Shown: positions 8,424-18,070, counted from the first letter of the stretch. The stretch is 64,000 nt of DNA from Arthrobacter sp. 9AX (GCF_902506095.1 NZ_LR733293.1:2582487-2646486), one strand, 5' to 3'. Notes: generated by a model from the letters alone, not told the origin. Numbers and translations are program-made.

Positions 8424-9080
8424 TTAGGCCACCGTCGCCAGGGCTGCAGCGATGGGCTGGCTGCCGTCACGGAACCCGACAGTCCGGCCGACCGCGGCGG
8501 GCAGCTCCAGCACGGCCGCAGCGACGAGGGCAACGTTGGCGCGGCTGGTTTCGGCAGCCTGCCAGGTCTCATTGACGTGGACGTCTATCAGCCCGCTGCC
8601 CGGCTTGTCCGTGAGCGCGCCTGGGCCAAGGATGGTCCAGTCAAGGCTGGTGCCGCGAAGGTAGGAGTCAGCGGCCGCCTTGGCCTCCGCGTAGTGGAAG
8701 AAGGGGTTGTCCTGCGGCACTCCGTGGTCCGGTCCGGCTCCAAGATAGGACACCATGACGTAGCGGCCGACGCGGGACTGGGCAGCGGCGTCCATGGAGC
8801 GGATCGCGGCGTCACGGTCCACGGCGTAGGTCCTCGCGGGGTTTCCGCCGCCGGCACCGGCTGACCATACGACGGCGTCGTGACCGGAGAGCGCCTCGGC
8901 GATTTTCGCCGTCGTCGCGTTCTCCACGTCCAGGACAACGGGGGTTGCGCCGGTGGCCTCGACGTCGGACGTATGTTCCGGGTTGCGGAAGATGGCAGTG
9001 ACCTCCTGCCCGTCCGCAGTCAGGACCTTGGAGAGTTCCCTGGCCACTTTTCCGTGGCCGCCGATGATTGCGATTCGCAT
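8424..9080 (-). CDS. NAD(P)H-binding atypical SDR (NmrA/YwnB-like)
   Basis: A 218-residue Rossmann protein. The N-terminal motif [10 protein letters not shown] is the glycine-rich NAD(P) site, followed by FRNPEH, an Asp at DVENA and a YxxxK-like region near [11 protein letters not shown]. It resembles single-domain NAD(P)-binding proteins used as reductases or redox sensors. ATG 9080 is preferred because the ribosome-binding site sits too close to the alternative ATG at 9092. It heads away from the SDR at 9165-9944 on the same strand and may be cotranscribed with it (84-bp gap). Function unknown. Confidence 0.75.
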   Translation of the reverse strand: MRIAIIGGHGKVARELSKVLTADGQEVTAIFRNPEHTSDVEATGATPVVLDVENATTAKIAEALSGHDAVVWSAGAGGGNPARTYAVDRDAAIRSMDAAAQSRVGRYVMVSYLGAGPDHGVPQDNPFFHYAEAKAAADSYLRGTSLDWTILGPGALTDKPGSGLIDVHVNETWQAAETSRANVALVAAAVLELPAAVGRTVGFRDGSQPIAAALATVA

Positions 9081-9164
9081 CGATAGACCCATCCTGTCCT
9101 TGGTCCCGGCGTCGCGGCACCCCTTGCGCTACCAGATCCGGCGGCGTCCGAACTACGGGAAGTC

Positions 9165-9944
9165 CTAGTAGTCCGGGATCGCCCCGCTGGAGATGTTGAC
9201 CGTGGCATTTGTTACGGCCGCCGCCTTGTCAGAGGCTATGAAGCATGCCGCGCTCCCGACATCCTCCAGGGTGGTGGTGCGGTTCAGGAGCGAGGCCTTC
9301 TTGATTCCCTCCTCGATCTCCGCGCGGCCTTCTGCCTGCCACGGAATGGTCTCGATGATTCCGCCGGTCACCATGGTGACCACGCGCACGCCGTGCGGGC
9401 CCAACTCGATCGCCCACTGCCGGCGCAGTCCCTCCAACGCGTCCAGGGCAACCTTGAACCCGCCCAGCCCGGGGAGCGTCTGCGGTCCGGAACCGCCGAA
9501 CATCAGTACGACGCCGGAGCCTTGCTTGATCATATGGGTCGCCGCCGCGCGGGTGGTGAGGAAGTGGGTGCGCGTGGCTACAGTGATGGGAAAGGTGAAG
9601 TCATCAACATCTATCTCCATCAGCGGCTGCTGGATGTCGCCATAGGAGATCAAGTTGAAGGAGACATCGATCGACTCGCTTTTCCTCGCCACCCGGTCCA
9701 CAAAGGCGTCCACCTGCTCTTCATTGAGGGCATCGACGACGGCGGTCTCGGCCCTGCCGCCCGCCTTCTCGATGTCCCGGGCTACTTTCTGCAGTGTCGA
9801 CTCGGTGCGCCCTGCGAGGTGGAGCATTGCCCCTTCGGCGGCGAATGCCTTCGCCACGGCTCCGCCGATCGCCCCGCCCCCGCCGTAGATCATGGCGGTC
9901 TTGCCCTCAAGCAATCCGTGGGCCGGATTCCCGTTGTTCGCCAT
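9165..9944 (-). CDS. Degenerate SDR-fold protein without the catalytic triad
   Basis: A 259-residue protein with a clear SDR fold. The glycine-rich loop is YGGGGAIGGAV (20-30) and the helix after the active site reads ALDALEGLRRQWAIELGPHGVRV. The catalytic residues are missing: Tyr is Leu160 in LGGFK (Lys164 is kept), the Ser position is Leu147, and the NNAG block reads FNLI. It may have lost SDR chemistry and act as a binding or scaffold protein, or use other residues. It probably forms a transcription unit with the downstream NAD(P)H-binding gene. Confidence 0.75.
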   Translation of the reverse strand: MANNGNPAHGLLEGKTAMIYGGGGAIGGAVAKAFAAEGAMLHLAGRTESTLQKVARDIEKAGGRAETAVVDALNEEQVDAFVDRVARKSESIDVSFNLISYGDIQQPLMEIDVDDFTFPITVATRTHFLTTRAAATHMIKQGSGVVLMFGGSGPQTLPGLGGFKVALDALEGLRRQWAIELGPHGVRVVTMVTGGIIETIPWQAEGRAEIEEGIKKASLLNRTTTLEDVGSAACFIASDKAAAVTNATVNISSGAIPDY

Positions 9945-10202
9945 GGTCGCTGTCTCCTGCCGCGGAGCCGTGAATTCCCTCCACTATCTGCTTGCAGGGG
10001 GCCTGTGGCAACAGCTGATTTATAAGTGGGACTTTCGCGCCGATGACGGTCTGGCCCAACTTTGTTCAGGCACTGCAGCCTGCGCGTTTTCCGCGGGTGG
10101 GACGATGCGGTCGGCGGTGAGACAGCCAACCACCCCGACCGGACGGCTTTTCCCACACGGCGTGGAACTCGCAGCGCTTGAAGTGCCGGCTGCGGTCGGC
10201 TC

Positions 10203-10787
10203 TCAGGTCACCCTTTCGACCTGCAGAAAGAGTTCATAGTCCGGTATCCCCGCCACTTCGAACAGGAGGTCGCCCGTGTTCCCTCCGAACAGGAACCGTT
10301 CAACGTAGGAATCTCCCGGATTTTTGAGCAGCTTTCCGAGCCTGGACTGCTGGAGAAGGAATGTTTTGGCTCCCATGACCTCGTCCTCGACGGCGCCGAC
10401 GACAGCTAATCCCACGACGCTCGCCACCTGGGCGGCCCAGTCCGTAAGCTGCGGCAGGTGTCCAATGGCGGACAACTCCTGTTCGGTCTTTTTCCGGGTC
10501 GCTTCCGCATTGCCTTGATCCTCCTCCCAGAGTTGGATGCTGAGGGCGATAGGACCCGGGGCACCGTCGATGTCCCCTTGTTTCGGCCAAACCACACTGT
10601 TTGGCGGAAACAGCCGGGTCCCGCCAGGGGACACTTCGGCGAAGACTCCCGACCGCGTGGTCTTGGTCTGTTGCGCGCCGGGGTCAAGAGCCGTGAAAAT
10701 CCAGTACGGGTCGTCGGTCCCGCCCCAATCGGGCCCGGTGTCGGCGACACAAGTGAACTTCAGGGCACGCACAATGTAGTTGCTCAC
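10203..10787 (-). CDS. Hypothetical protein, unrecognised family
   Basis: A 194-residue soluble protein; I do not recognise the family. The GTG start at 10787 has AAGGA 8 nt upstream. The N-terminus (SNYIVRALKFTCVADTGPDWGGTDDPYWIF) and the alternating hydrophobic pattern suggest a beta-sandwich, perhaps C2-like, with an Asp/Trp-rich loop that could bind metal. A hydrophobic helix (ASVVGLAVVGAVEDEV) follows around residue 125. No signal peptide or transmembrane anchor is evident. It stands alone between two gaps of 258 and 233 bp. Confidence 0.6.
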   Translation of the reverse strand: MSNYIVRALKFTCVADTGPDWGGTDDPYWIFTALDPGAQQTKTTRSGVFAEVSPGGTRLFPPNSVVWPKQGDIDGAPGPIALSIQLWEEDQGNAEATRKKTEQELSAIGHLPQLTDWAAQVASVVGLAVVGAVEDEVMGAKTFLLQQSRLGKLLKNPGDSYVERFLFGGNTGDLLFEVAGIPDYELFLQVERVT

Positions 10788-11020
10788 GGTAGGATTCCTT
10801 CCGCCGGTAGCCCACGATCCGCCGGTGCGCCGTCGTAGTCAATACCAAAACAGCTCCATGCAAACCCTCATCAAAGAGGCCATCCAAGTGCAACATTGCC
10901 GGCGTGCGCATTAGCCCTGCCTCTCTCCGGCGATCCTGAAAGTTGCCCGGTTGCGGCCGGGTCATATCTGAGCTGCCGGGCATACGCTGAAGGGGTTGGG
11001 GCTTACGAAAGGCTGAACCA

Positions 11021-11314
11021 ATGAGTGGCAGCAGTGATGACAGCTTCAACGGCTTTATAGTTCCGAACCCGTCAAAGTTCAGCGAGGACCTCCCGGGCGA
11101 CATCGGCGCTGAAGCGAACGAGATCCGCTTCAGCGAAGAGGAAGCCCTGATCGAGGAACAAGCCCACGGCGTCTTTCCGGATACTTACAGCGTCCCCGGA
11201 ATGCCTAATATGTCCGTGGCGATCGGGAATATCGACCTGCCCCCGGAGGACCTCGGCGCAACACCAGACAGCGACGCCAGCGACGACCCCCTGCACGGCG
11301 GCGCCGAGCAGTAG
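11021..11314 (+). CDS. Small acidic hypothetical protein
   Basis: A 97-residue, strongly acidic protein without Cys, predicted mostly disordered apart from a short helix (EEEALIEEQAHG). AAAGG lies upstream of the ATG and TACGCT about 35 nt upstream could be a -10 element. I recognise no family. A short GC-rich hairpin at 11341-11357, between this gene and the convergent LLM gene, may end transcription of both. Confidence 0.55.
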   Translation: MSGSSDDSFNGFIVPNPSKFSEDLPGDIGAEANEIRFSEEEALIEEQAHGVFPDTYSVPGMPNMSVAIGNIDLPPEDLGATPDSDASDDPLHGGAEQ

Positions 11315-11396
11315 CTCCCCCACCGCAGCCCATCCCCAGGACCGGGCCAGGCCCGGTATGGCCGCGCGCCCTGGGAGGGCGCTCGGTGGCGGCACG

Positions 11397-12449
11397 TCAG
11401 GTGAGCGTCATGGGGTGCCGGGAATCCACGGCGTCGGTGCTGCGGCGCCCGTCTTGGGCGAAGAGCCCGGCCAGAAGGCGATCGGATTCCGTCTGTGCCA
11501 TGACGTCGAAGGCTCCGCCGGTGATCAGCAACTCGTCAGCTCCGGAGGCCGCGAGCAGGTGCCGGACTTGGGTCCGCACCTCGGAGGCTGTGCCGTAGAT
11601 CGATGTGGACAGGCTCCTTTCGACCGCTTCCTTTTCCCGGAGAGTCAGTCCGGCCCACTCGGCCGGCCCCACGGGCGCCAAGGCAGCGAATTCGCCGGTG
11701 GTCCTGGAGCGGGCCAACGCCACCGCTTCGGGCAGAAGCAGTTCCCTCGCCGCCTGGCGGGTGGCCGCCACCGCTACGTTGGCGGAAACCAGGATAGAGG
11801 GCCGCTCAAACCATCGTGATGGACGGAACTGTGAGCGATACCTTTCCAGCGCCGGGAGGGTGCCGTTCTGATCCGTCCTGAACACGGCTGGCCCGCCCAA
11901 CACCACAGCCAGGCCGGCACGGGCTGCAATATCGATTCCCGCACCGGTGGCCAGCACGAATACCGGCGTAGCCGAATCGTTCTGCGGCCGGGCAGTGATG
12001 GACGCGGCGCCGGACAGGTAGGCAAGCAGTTGGGCCAGCTCCTCTTCAAACCGGTCCGCGTCCTGTTTCCCGGCACGCAGCGCATCCCGGATCGCCGGGG
12101 TGAAACCGACAGACCGGCCAACGCCCAAGTCGATCCGCCCGGGATGCAGAGCCTCCAGCGTGGCCGCCTGTTCGGCCACCACGAGTGGTTGGTGGTTGGG
12201 AAGCATAATGCCCCCTGAACCAACCCTGATGGAGTGCGTCCGGGCCGCAACGGCCGCCATCAGCACGGCCGGAACGGAACCGGCGATGCCTGGCACTGCG
12301 TGATGCTCCGCGACCCAAAAGCGATGGTAACCCCATTCCTCGGCCCGCTCAGCCCGCTCCAGCACCCGGTTCAGGGCGTCCGCAGCAGGAAACCCGTCCC
12401 GGGCGTTGGCACGGTCGAGAATGGAAATCCGGGGAAGGGGAAGGGCCAT
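11397..12449 (-). CDS. LLM class flavin-dependent oxidoreductase
   Basis: A 350-residue bacterial-luciferase-like TIM-barrel protein that would use reduced FMN or F420. Diagnostic stretches are the opening LPLPRISILDRA, RFWVAEHHAVPGIAGSVPA, RVGSGGIMLPNHQPLVVAEQ and LHPGRIDLGVGRSVG. Single-component members of this subfamily (MsnO8-like) often have no known substrate. ATG 12449 was chosen because it begins at the conserved first strand; the 32-residue extension has no homology-like features. It is monocistronic and transcribed away from the cupredoxin gene. Confidence 0.85.
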   Translation of the reverse strand: MALPLPRISILDRANARDGFPAADALNRVLERAERAEEWGYHRFWVAEHHAVPGIAGSVPAVLMAAVAARTHSIRVGSGGIMLPNHQPLVVAEQAATLEALHPGRIDLGVGRSVGFTPAIRDALRAGKQDADRFEEELAQLLAYLSGAASITARPQNDSATPVFVLATGAGIDIAARAGLAVVLGGPAVFRTDQNGTLPALERYRSQFRPSRWFERPSILVSANVAVAATRQAARELLLPEAVALARSRTTGEFAALAPVGPAEWAGLTLREKEAVERSLSTSIYGTASEVRTQVRHLLAASGADELLITGGAFDVMAQTESDRLLAGLFAQDGRRSTDAVDSRHPMTLT

Positions 12450-12796
12450 ACTGCTGGAACCACTCCGGGCGGGGAAGAATTCCGCTTCGGAACGCGGGTG
12501 CGAAAGTCCGGGTCCGCCGACAAGCGGAGTTCTCAGCCTGCCCACAAGATGTCGAGCACCGCTGGGAACCTAGTCACGGCGTCTTTAGCCATGAAGTGGT
12601 CGCCCAGTCGTCGCGGCCCGACGTCGCTAGTTGTGAGGGTCACGTTGTGAGGGTCACGGCGCCGCTGGGTACTGTTCGGCAGCAAGCACCGGGCGTTGCG
12701 GAGCAGGAGCGGACCGGACCATTTCGCCGCAGCGGGCGGAGAATGGAGAGGAGGAACTCTTCTTCCAACGCCCCCTTCCCAGCGAGGACGGTAGCC
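12450..12796. other. Divergent intergenic region with a 14-bp tandem repeat
   Basis: The 347-bp region separates the LLM and cupredoxin genes. It contains the tandem repeat at 12630-12658 and, at its right end, the GAGGA ribosome-binding site of the cupredoxin gene. An open frame runs through its right half into the cupredoxin gene, but the signal peptide shows that translation starts at 12797. No other gene is supported. Confidence 0.5.
12630..12658. repeat. 14-bp tandem direct repeat
   Basis: GTTGTGAGGGTCAC occurs twice in direct succession (12630 and 12644). Its place upstream of the cupredoxin gene makes it a candidate regulator-binding site, though no function is shown. Confidence 0.7.
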
Positions 12797-13180
12797 ATGA
12801 AGACTGGCAAGGTACGCGGATCGCTCCTATTGGTGACGGTCCTGCTCGGGGTGGGCGCCTGCGCCGGCGGTGGTGGATCCCCTCCCAAGCCGGAAGGAAC
12901 GGTAGGCCCCCCGGTCGTGACCACCCCCGCGCCCAACAGCATGGCTATCAAGGACTTCGACTATGGGGCACCGGTCACGGTGTCCCCGCGTGCCGTGGTC
13001 ACGGTGACCAATCTGGATTCCGCAAGGCATACCGTGACGGCCGATCCCGGCGGAACGTTCGATGTGGACGTCGCGGGCAATGGCGGGACGGCCACGTTCA
13101 CGGCCCCGGCAACGCCTGGCAACTACCCCTTCCACTGCACCTATCACCCAAGGATGAAAGGGTCGCTGACAGTTAAGTGA
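12797..13180 (+). CDS. Cupredoxin-domain lipoprotein (plastocyanin-like)
   Basis: A 127-residue secreted lipoprotein. Residues 1-22 form a signal peptide with lipobox VGAC (Cys22), then a Gly/Pro linker and a cupredoxin domain from about residue 48. Type-1 copper ligands are visible: His78 (ARHTV), Cys114, His117 and Met120 in HCTYHPRM. It should be tethered to the outer face of the membrane and bind copper for one-electron transfer. GAGGA lies 7-8 nt before the ATG. No partner oxidase is adjacent. Confidence 0.85.
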   Translation: MKTGKVRGSLLLVTVLLGVGACAGGGGSPPKPEGTVGPPVVTTPAPNSMAIKDFDYGAPVTVSPRAVVTVTNLDSARHTVTADPGGTFDVDVAGNGGTATFTAPATPGNYPFHCTYHPRMKGSLTVK

Positions 13181-13235
13181 GCGCGCTACGACAAGGGTGG
13201 CTAAGTCCAGGCTCGTCATGCGGCGGGCCAGGGCC

Positions 13236-13409
13236 TCACTTGAGCGTCAGAATCGCTCGCGCGACGACCTGCGCCTCCAGATTGGATCGCACCTCCGTGA
13301 CCGCTTCCCGGATCGCCTGTTCGGCGCTGGGTCCGTCACTAGCGCCGGCCAGCCAGCGGACGTATCCTGCCAGGTCCTCAGCCTCGTTGTCGGTTATCTC
13401 TATCTTCAC
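13236..13409 (-). CDS. Small hypothetical protein (57 aa, GTG start)
   Basis: A short frame encoding VKIEITDNEAEDLAGYVRWL and a second helix rich in Glu, Ala and Arg (AEQAIREAVTEVRSNLEAQ). The GTG at 13409 is preceded by GAGAGG with a 9-nt spacer; the nearby ATG gives an immediate stop and cannot be used. The amphipathic two-helix pattern and the good ribosome-binding site support it as a real gene. It overlaps no other gene and converges on the cupredoxin gene. Family unknown. Confidence 0.5.
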   Translation of the reverse strand: MKIEITDNEAEDLAGYVRWLAGASDGPSAEQAIREAVTEVRSNLEAQVVARAILTLK

Positions 13410-13635
13410 TTCATCGTTCCTCTCCGCGTCGGGATTGGGGAACCAATGCTAGCGCGCGGCTTTGGCTGCTCCCAGAGCTTTCTACGGACCCGATCGGGAC
13501 GACTTCCGTCCCTTTACCGGAAGGCCACCTCCGCCGAGAGCGGCCTGAATCAGGCGGGCAGCTGTCGCCGGACGGGCGCTGAAGGGGCGATCCCCGGCTC
13601 TGGAATTCGAGGGCCTGGCATGCGAGCCTAGTCCC

Positions 13636-13842
13636 ATGGACAAAGCAGCCTTGGAAGAGGCCGTGCGCCTGGCCGTGGACACGGAACGCATGGCCGCGGC
13701 AGACTACCGCCGGGAAATCGCCGAGCTCGATGCCACCGGGGTGGACCAGCTCACACCCAAGGGCAGGGTCTGGGTCGTCGCGTATGACGACCTCAAGGCC
13801 GCCCAGGACGCATATGAGTATGACGTCGGTCCGGACGAATGA
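13636..13842 (+). CDS. Small hypothetical helical protein
   Basis: A 68-residue, Glu/Asp/Ala-rich protein (MDKAALEEAVRLAVDTERMA...) likely to form two helices, with an aromatic central segment VWVVAYDDL. No signal peptide, metal motif or family is recognised. The ATG has no clear ribosome-binding site. Codon use looks like coding DNA (GC at third positions), which is the main support. Confidence 0.5.
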   Translation: MDKAALEEAVRLAVDTERMAAADYRREIAELDATGVDQLTPKGRVWVVAYDDLKAAQDAYEYDVGPDE

Positions 13843-13879
13843 CCCGGAGGTGTGGCCCGGCGGTTCTCGGACTGAATAA

Positions 13880-14037
13880 CTTTTGGAGACGGGAACAGCC
13901 GAGATCATCGAATCCAATCACTGACACAACACCATCTGGGGCGCCTGCACCTGCCCCGCCACCAGGGCAAAGGCGAGAACCATCTCGGCCTCTCCCTCAT
14001 GAAGCTGCGCGCTGAGATCGCAGCGTCTCGGCCCTAA
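13880..14037 (+). pseudogene. NADAR-family gene remnant
   Basis: The DNA encodes the C-terminal part of a NADAR protein in broken form. One frame gives LLETGTAEIIESNH, a stop (TGA) at 13922-13924, then HNTIWGACTCP; after a one-base shift the second frame gives RHQGKGENHLGLSLMKLRAE up to TAA at 14035-14037. The order TG-x-E-I-x-E, WG, GKGENHLG and LMxLR is characteristic of the NADAR fold (N-glycosidases acting on riboflavin intermediates or ADP-ribosylated substrates). The stop, the frameshift and the missing N-terminal part mark it as decayed. Confidence 0.7.
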
Positions 14038-14064
14038 CACTCCACCTGCCACCGCAACAGCAAG

Positions 14065-14101
14065 AAAGCCCCGACCGGGTCACCTGATCGGGGCTTTTTT
14101 G
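14065..14101 (+). terminator. Rho-independent terminator after the NADAR remnant
   Basis: AAAGCCCCGA and TCGGGGCTTT form a 10-bp stem around a 13-nt loop, followed by a T run (CTTTTTTG). The terminator has outlasted the gene it once served. Confidence 0.85.
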
Positions 14102-14331
14102 TCTCAACACGCTAAAGTCCACGGTACTTGGCCATTTCCCAACTTAGATGGCCACGTTTCACGGTAGTTGGCCAACTGTGATTTGCGGAGCTGGCTGAGA
14201 TCTTGGAGTAAGCGGCTCGGAATGTGGGCAATCTCATGCACAACTGAGTCGTGAGTACGTTTTCAAAAGTCACGCAAACTTTGCCAAAGTCGCGACTAGA
14301 CGTTCACGTCACAGGCGATAAAGAAGAAGAA
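14102..14331. other. Low-GC intergenic stretch with a 14-bp repeat
   Basis: About 230 bp of comparatively A/T-rich DNA precede the nrdF stop codon. ACGGTACTTGGCCA (14121) and ACGGTAGTTGGCCA (14161) are 13/14 identical copies spaced 40 bp apart, with another TGGCCA-containing segment between them. The pattern resembles the multiple terminal repeats of IS21-like elements, but no transposase remains. I see no gene. Confidence 0.35.
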
Positions 14332-15321
<990 letters not shown>

Positions 15322-15370
15322 TTATGGCTGTTCACGGGAGCAGGCCTCCGTGCATGTTCAATTCTAGATG

Positions 15371-15407
15371 GTTGTGTGGGTGCCCTCGTCCTCGGCACCC
15401 ACACAAC
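15371..15407 (-). terminator. 14-bp perfect stem-loop upstream of nrdF
   Basis: GTTGTGTGGGTGCC and its exact complement enclose a 9-nt loop. There is no T run on either strand. It sits between the 85-residue gene and nrdF, so it could be a terminator or attenuator for read-through into nrdF, or protect a processed nrdF mRNA. Confidence 0.5.
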
Positions 15408-15418
15408 TAGGGCCGAGC

Positions 15419-15676
15419 CTAGACCCGCTGGTTTATGGTGCCACCGGGGTTCCGCTTGGCCGCCGCGTCAGTTACGAACTGCCCGTTTCCCGCCGAACGG
15501 TTAACAACCCGGGTGTTTGAAGTTCCAGCCCCCACGAATTCGGTTGTCGTCGAGGCTGGACGCCGCCGTGCAGTCGCGGGCGAGACAAACTCACCAGTAC
15601 GGGCATCTCTTGAGATCTTCTGAGGCACTTGGGCCCCTTTCTGCCGAATGCTCGGCTGTTGATTCATAGCTGGCAT
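15419..15676 (-). CDS. Small two-repeat basic protein
   Basis: An 85-residue basic protein built from two similar units: RDARTGEFVSPATARRRPAST and, about 38 residues later, RSAGNGQFVTDAAAKRNPGGT. The shared pattern is R-(D/S)-A-x-(T/N)-G-x-F-V-x-x-A-x-A-x-R-x-P. Small proteins with this repeat occur widely in actinobacteria, sometimes labelled as multidrug transporter in databases; that label has no support here, since the protein has no membrane segment. No strong ribosome-binding site is visible; start ATG 15676 or 15667. It lies between nrdE and nrdF on the same strand. Confidence 0.6.
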   Translation of the reverse strand: MPAMNQQPSIRQKGAQVPQKISRDARTGEFVSPATARRRPASTTTEFVGAGTSNTRVVNRSAGNGQFVTDAAAKRNPGGTINQRV

Positions 15677-15786
15677 TTTTGTCAGCTATCGAATCTCGCT
15701 CTGGGGTTGGACGTGGATCCAACATCCCTGATACATTCGACACTCCAGAGATCGTATTTTTGGAATGTCTCGTAAGCGAGATTCTT

Positions 15787-15821
15787 GAGGAGTCATGTTG
15801 ACGCATGACTCCTCAGTCTTT
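15787..15821 (+). terminator. Stem-loop with T run
   Basis: GAGGAGTCATG pairs perfectly with CATGACTCCTC around a 6-nt loop, followed by AGTCTTTT on the plus strand. No plus-strand gene precedes it closely; on the minus strand it could serve the nrdE transcript. Confidence 0.5.
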
Positions 15822-15849
15822 TAAGTCTGAATCTTTGAACTGGGCCTAT

Positions 15850-15877
15850 ACGACGGTGGGCGGCTGCCCGCCGTCGT
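15850..15877 (-). terminator. GC-rich hairpin just downstream of nrdE
   Basis: ACGACGGTGGGC and GCCCGCCGTCGT form a 12-bp stem with one G-T pair and a 4-nt loop, 22 bp beyond the nrdE stop codon. The position supports a terminator of the nrdHIE transcript, although no T run follows. Confidence 0.5.
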
Positions 15878-15898
15878 ACTGTCACGGTCTGGTTGAAG

Positions 15899-18070
15899 CT
15901 ACAGCATGCAGCTGACGCAGCCCTCCACCTCGGTCCCTTCCAGCGCGAGCTGGCGGAGGCGGATGTAGTAGATGGTCTTGATGCCCTTCTTCCAGGCGTA
16001 GATCTGGGCCTTGTTGATGTCGCGCGTGGTGGCGGTGTCCTTGAAGAACAGCGTCAGGGACAGGCCCTGGTCCACGTGCTGGGTGGCGGCGGCGTAGGTG
16101 TCGATGACCTTCTCGTAGCCGATCTCGTACGCGTCCTGGTAGTACTCCAGGTTGTCGTTGGTGAGGTACGGCGCCGGGTAGTACACGCGGCCCAGCTTGC
16201 CTTCCTTGCGGATCTCGATCTTGGACGCCACCGGGTGGATGGATGAGGTGGAGTTGTTGATGTAGGAGATCGAGCCGGTGGGCGGGACAGCCTGCAGGTT
16301 CTGGTTGTAGATGCCGTGCTCCATGACGGACGCCTTCAGCGCCAGCCAGTCAGCCTGCGTGGGGATGTGCACGTTCTTGAACAGCTCGCGGACCTTGTCG
16401 GTCTGCGGCACCCACTCCTGCTCCGTGTACTTGTCGAAGAACTCGCCGGAGGCGTACTTGGACTTCTCGAAGCCGCCGAAGGTCCGGCCGGTCTCGATGG
16501 CCAGCAGGTTCGAGGCGCGGACGGCGTGGTACACCACCGAGTAGAAGTAGATGTTGGTGAAGTCCAGGCCCTCTTCGGACCCGTAGTGGACCCGCTCACG
16601 TGCCAGGTAGCCGTGCAGGTTCATCTGGCCCAGGCCGATGGCGTGGCTCTGGTCGTTGCCCTTGGCGATGGACGGCACCGAGGTGATGTTGGACATGTCG
16701 GACACGGCCGAGAGCGAGCGGATGGCCGTCTCGATGGTCAGGCCGAAGTCCGGGCTGTCCATGGTCTTGGCGATGTTCAGCGAGCCCAGGTTGCAGGAGA
16801 TGTCCTTGCCGGTGTCCGCGTAGGACAGGTCATCGTGGTACGTGGTGGGCTGGGAAACCTGGAGGATTTCCGAGCACAGGTTGGACATGATGATCTTGCC
16901 GTCGATCGGGTTCTCCCGGTTAACGGTGTCCTCGAACATGATGTACGGGTAGCCGGATTCGAACTGGATCTCGGCGAGCGTCTGGAAGAACTCGCGGGCC
17001 TTGATCTTGGTCTTCTTGATCCGGGAATCGTCCACCATCTCGTAGTACTTCTCGGTGACGGAGACGTCGGAGAACGGCATGCCGTAGACGCGCTCAACGT
17101 CGTACGGCGAGAACAGGTACATGTCCTCGTCCTTCTTGGCCAGCTCAAACGTGATGTCCGGGATGACAACGCCAAGTGAGAGGGTCTTAATGCGGATCTT
17201 CTCGTCCGCATTCTCGCGCTTGGTGTCCAGGAAGCGGTAGATGTCCGGGTGGTGCGCGTGCAGGTACACGGCACCGGCACCCTGGCGGGCACCGAGCTGG
17301 TTGGCGTAGGAGAAGCTGTCTTCGAGGAGCTTCATCACGGGGATAACGCCGGAGGACTGGTTCTCGATCTGCTTGATCGGGGCGCCGACTTCGCGGATGT
17401 TGGTCAGCGCGAACGCCACGCCGCCGCCGCGCTTGGACAGCTGCAGGGCGGAGTTGATGGAGCGGCCGATCGACTCCATGTTGTCTTCGATACGCAGCAG
17501 GAAGCAGGAAACCAGCTCGCCGCGCTGCTTCTTGCCCGCGTTCAGGAACGTGGGGGTGGCCGGCTGGAAGCGGCCCTCGATGATTTCGTCCACCATCTGC
17601 AGGGCGAGCTGCTCGTTGCCGCGGGCCAGGTGCAGGGCAACCATGCACACGCGGTCCTCGTAGCGCTCCAGGAAACGCTTGCCGTCAAACGTCTTCAGGG
17701 TGTACGAGGTGTAGAACTTGAACGCGCCCAGGAAGGTCTCGAACCGGAACTTCTTCTTGTAGGCGCGGTTGAACAGGTCACGGATAAAGTTCATCGTGTA
17801 CTGGTCGAGGGTTTCGCGCTCGTAGTAGTCGTTCTTGACCAGGTATTCGAGCTTCTCTTCCAGGTCATGGAAGAACACGGTGTTGTTGTTCACGTGCTGC
17901 AGGAAGTACTGGTGGGCAGCCTCGCGGTCCGCCTCGAACTGGATCTCGCCGCTGGGACCATAGAGGTTCAGCATGGCGTTCAGCTCGTGGTAGCCCAGGC
18001 CCTTGTAGGCAGCGGGCATCTCGGGCTTCTGGGCCCTGGTTACTTCTGTGTCTGCGACAGTCGTGTCCAA
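15899..18070 (-). CDS. nrdE: Class Ib ribonucleotide reductase alpha subunit NrdE
   Basis: The 723-residue catalytic subunit reduces ribonucleoside diphosphates with electrons from NrdH. Visible features are VSCFLL and NLCSEIL (active-site cysteines), the [12 protein letters not shown] loop and the C-terminal redox pair CVSC that docks with NrdH. The N-terminus lacks the ATP-cone typical of class Ia, as expected for class Ib. The start is TTG at 18070, giving [14 protein letters not shown]. It overlaps the end of nrdI by 31 bp, so the two are cotranscribed. A hairpin lies just after the stop. Confidence 0.95.
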   Translation of the reverse strand: MDTTVADTEVTRAQKPEMPAAYKGLGYHELNAMLNLYGPSGEIQFEADREAAHQYFLQHVNNNTVFFHDLEEKLEYLVKNDYYERETLDQYTMNFIRDLFNRAYKKKFRFETFLGAFKFYTSYTLKTFDGKRFLERYEDRVCMVALHLARGNEQLALQMVDEIIEGRFQPATPTFLNAGKKQRGELVSCFLLRIEDNMESIGRSINSALQLSKRGGGVAFALTNIREVGAPIKQIENQSSGVIPVMKLLEDSFSYANQLGARQGAGAVYLHAHHPDIYRFLDTKRENADEKIRIKTLSLGVVIPDITFELAKKDEDMYLFSPYDVERVYGMPFSDVSVTEKYYEMVDDSRIKKTKIKAREFFQTLAEIQFESGYPYIMFEDTVNRENPIDGKIIMSNLCSEILQVSQPTTYHDDLSYADTGKDISCNLGSLNIAKTMDSPDFGLTIETAIRSLSAVSDMSNITSVPSIAKGNDQSHAIGLGQMNLHGYLARERVHYGSEEGLDFTNIYFYSVVYHAVRASNLLAIETGRTFGGFEKSKYASGEFFDKYTEQEWVPQTDKVRELFKNVHIPTQADWLALKASVMEHGIYNQNLQAVPPTGSISYINNSTSSIHPVASKIEIRKEGKLGRVYYPAPYLTNDNLEYYQDAYEIGYEKVIDTYAAATQHVDQGLSLTLFFKDTATTRDINKAQIYAWKKGIKTIYYIRLRQLALEGTEVEGCVSCML

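Noticed and set aside
9945..10202. Hidden gene between the degenerate SDR and the 194-residue gene
   Set aside because: Short frames lack start signals and conserved character; the DNA looks non-coding.
15419..15676. Multidrug transporter label for the small two-repeat protein
   Set aside because: No transmembrane segment exists in 85 residues; the repeat is hydrophilic and basic.
15787..15821. Terminator of an undetected plus-strand gene
   Set aside because: No plus-strand frame with coding character ends here; the hairpin is kept only as a low-confidence terminator.
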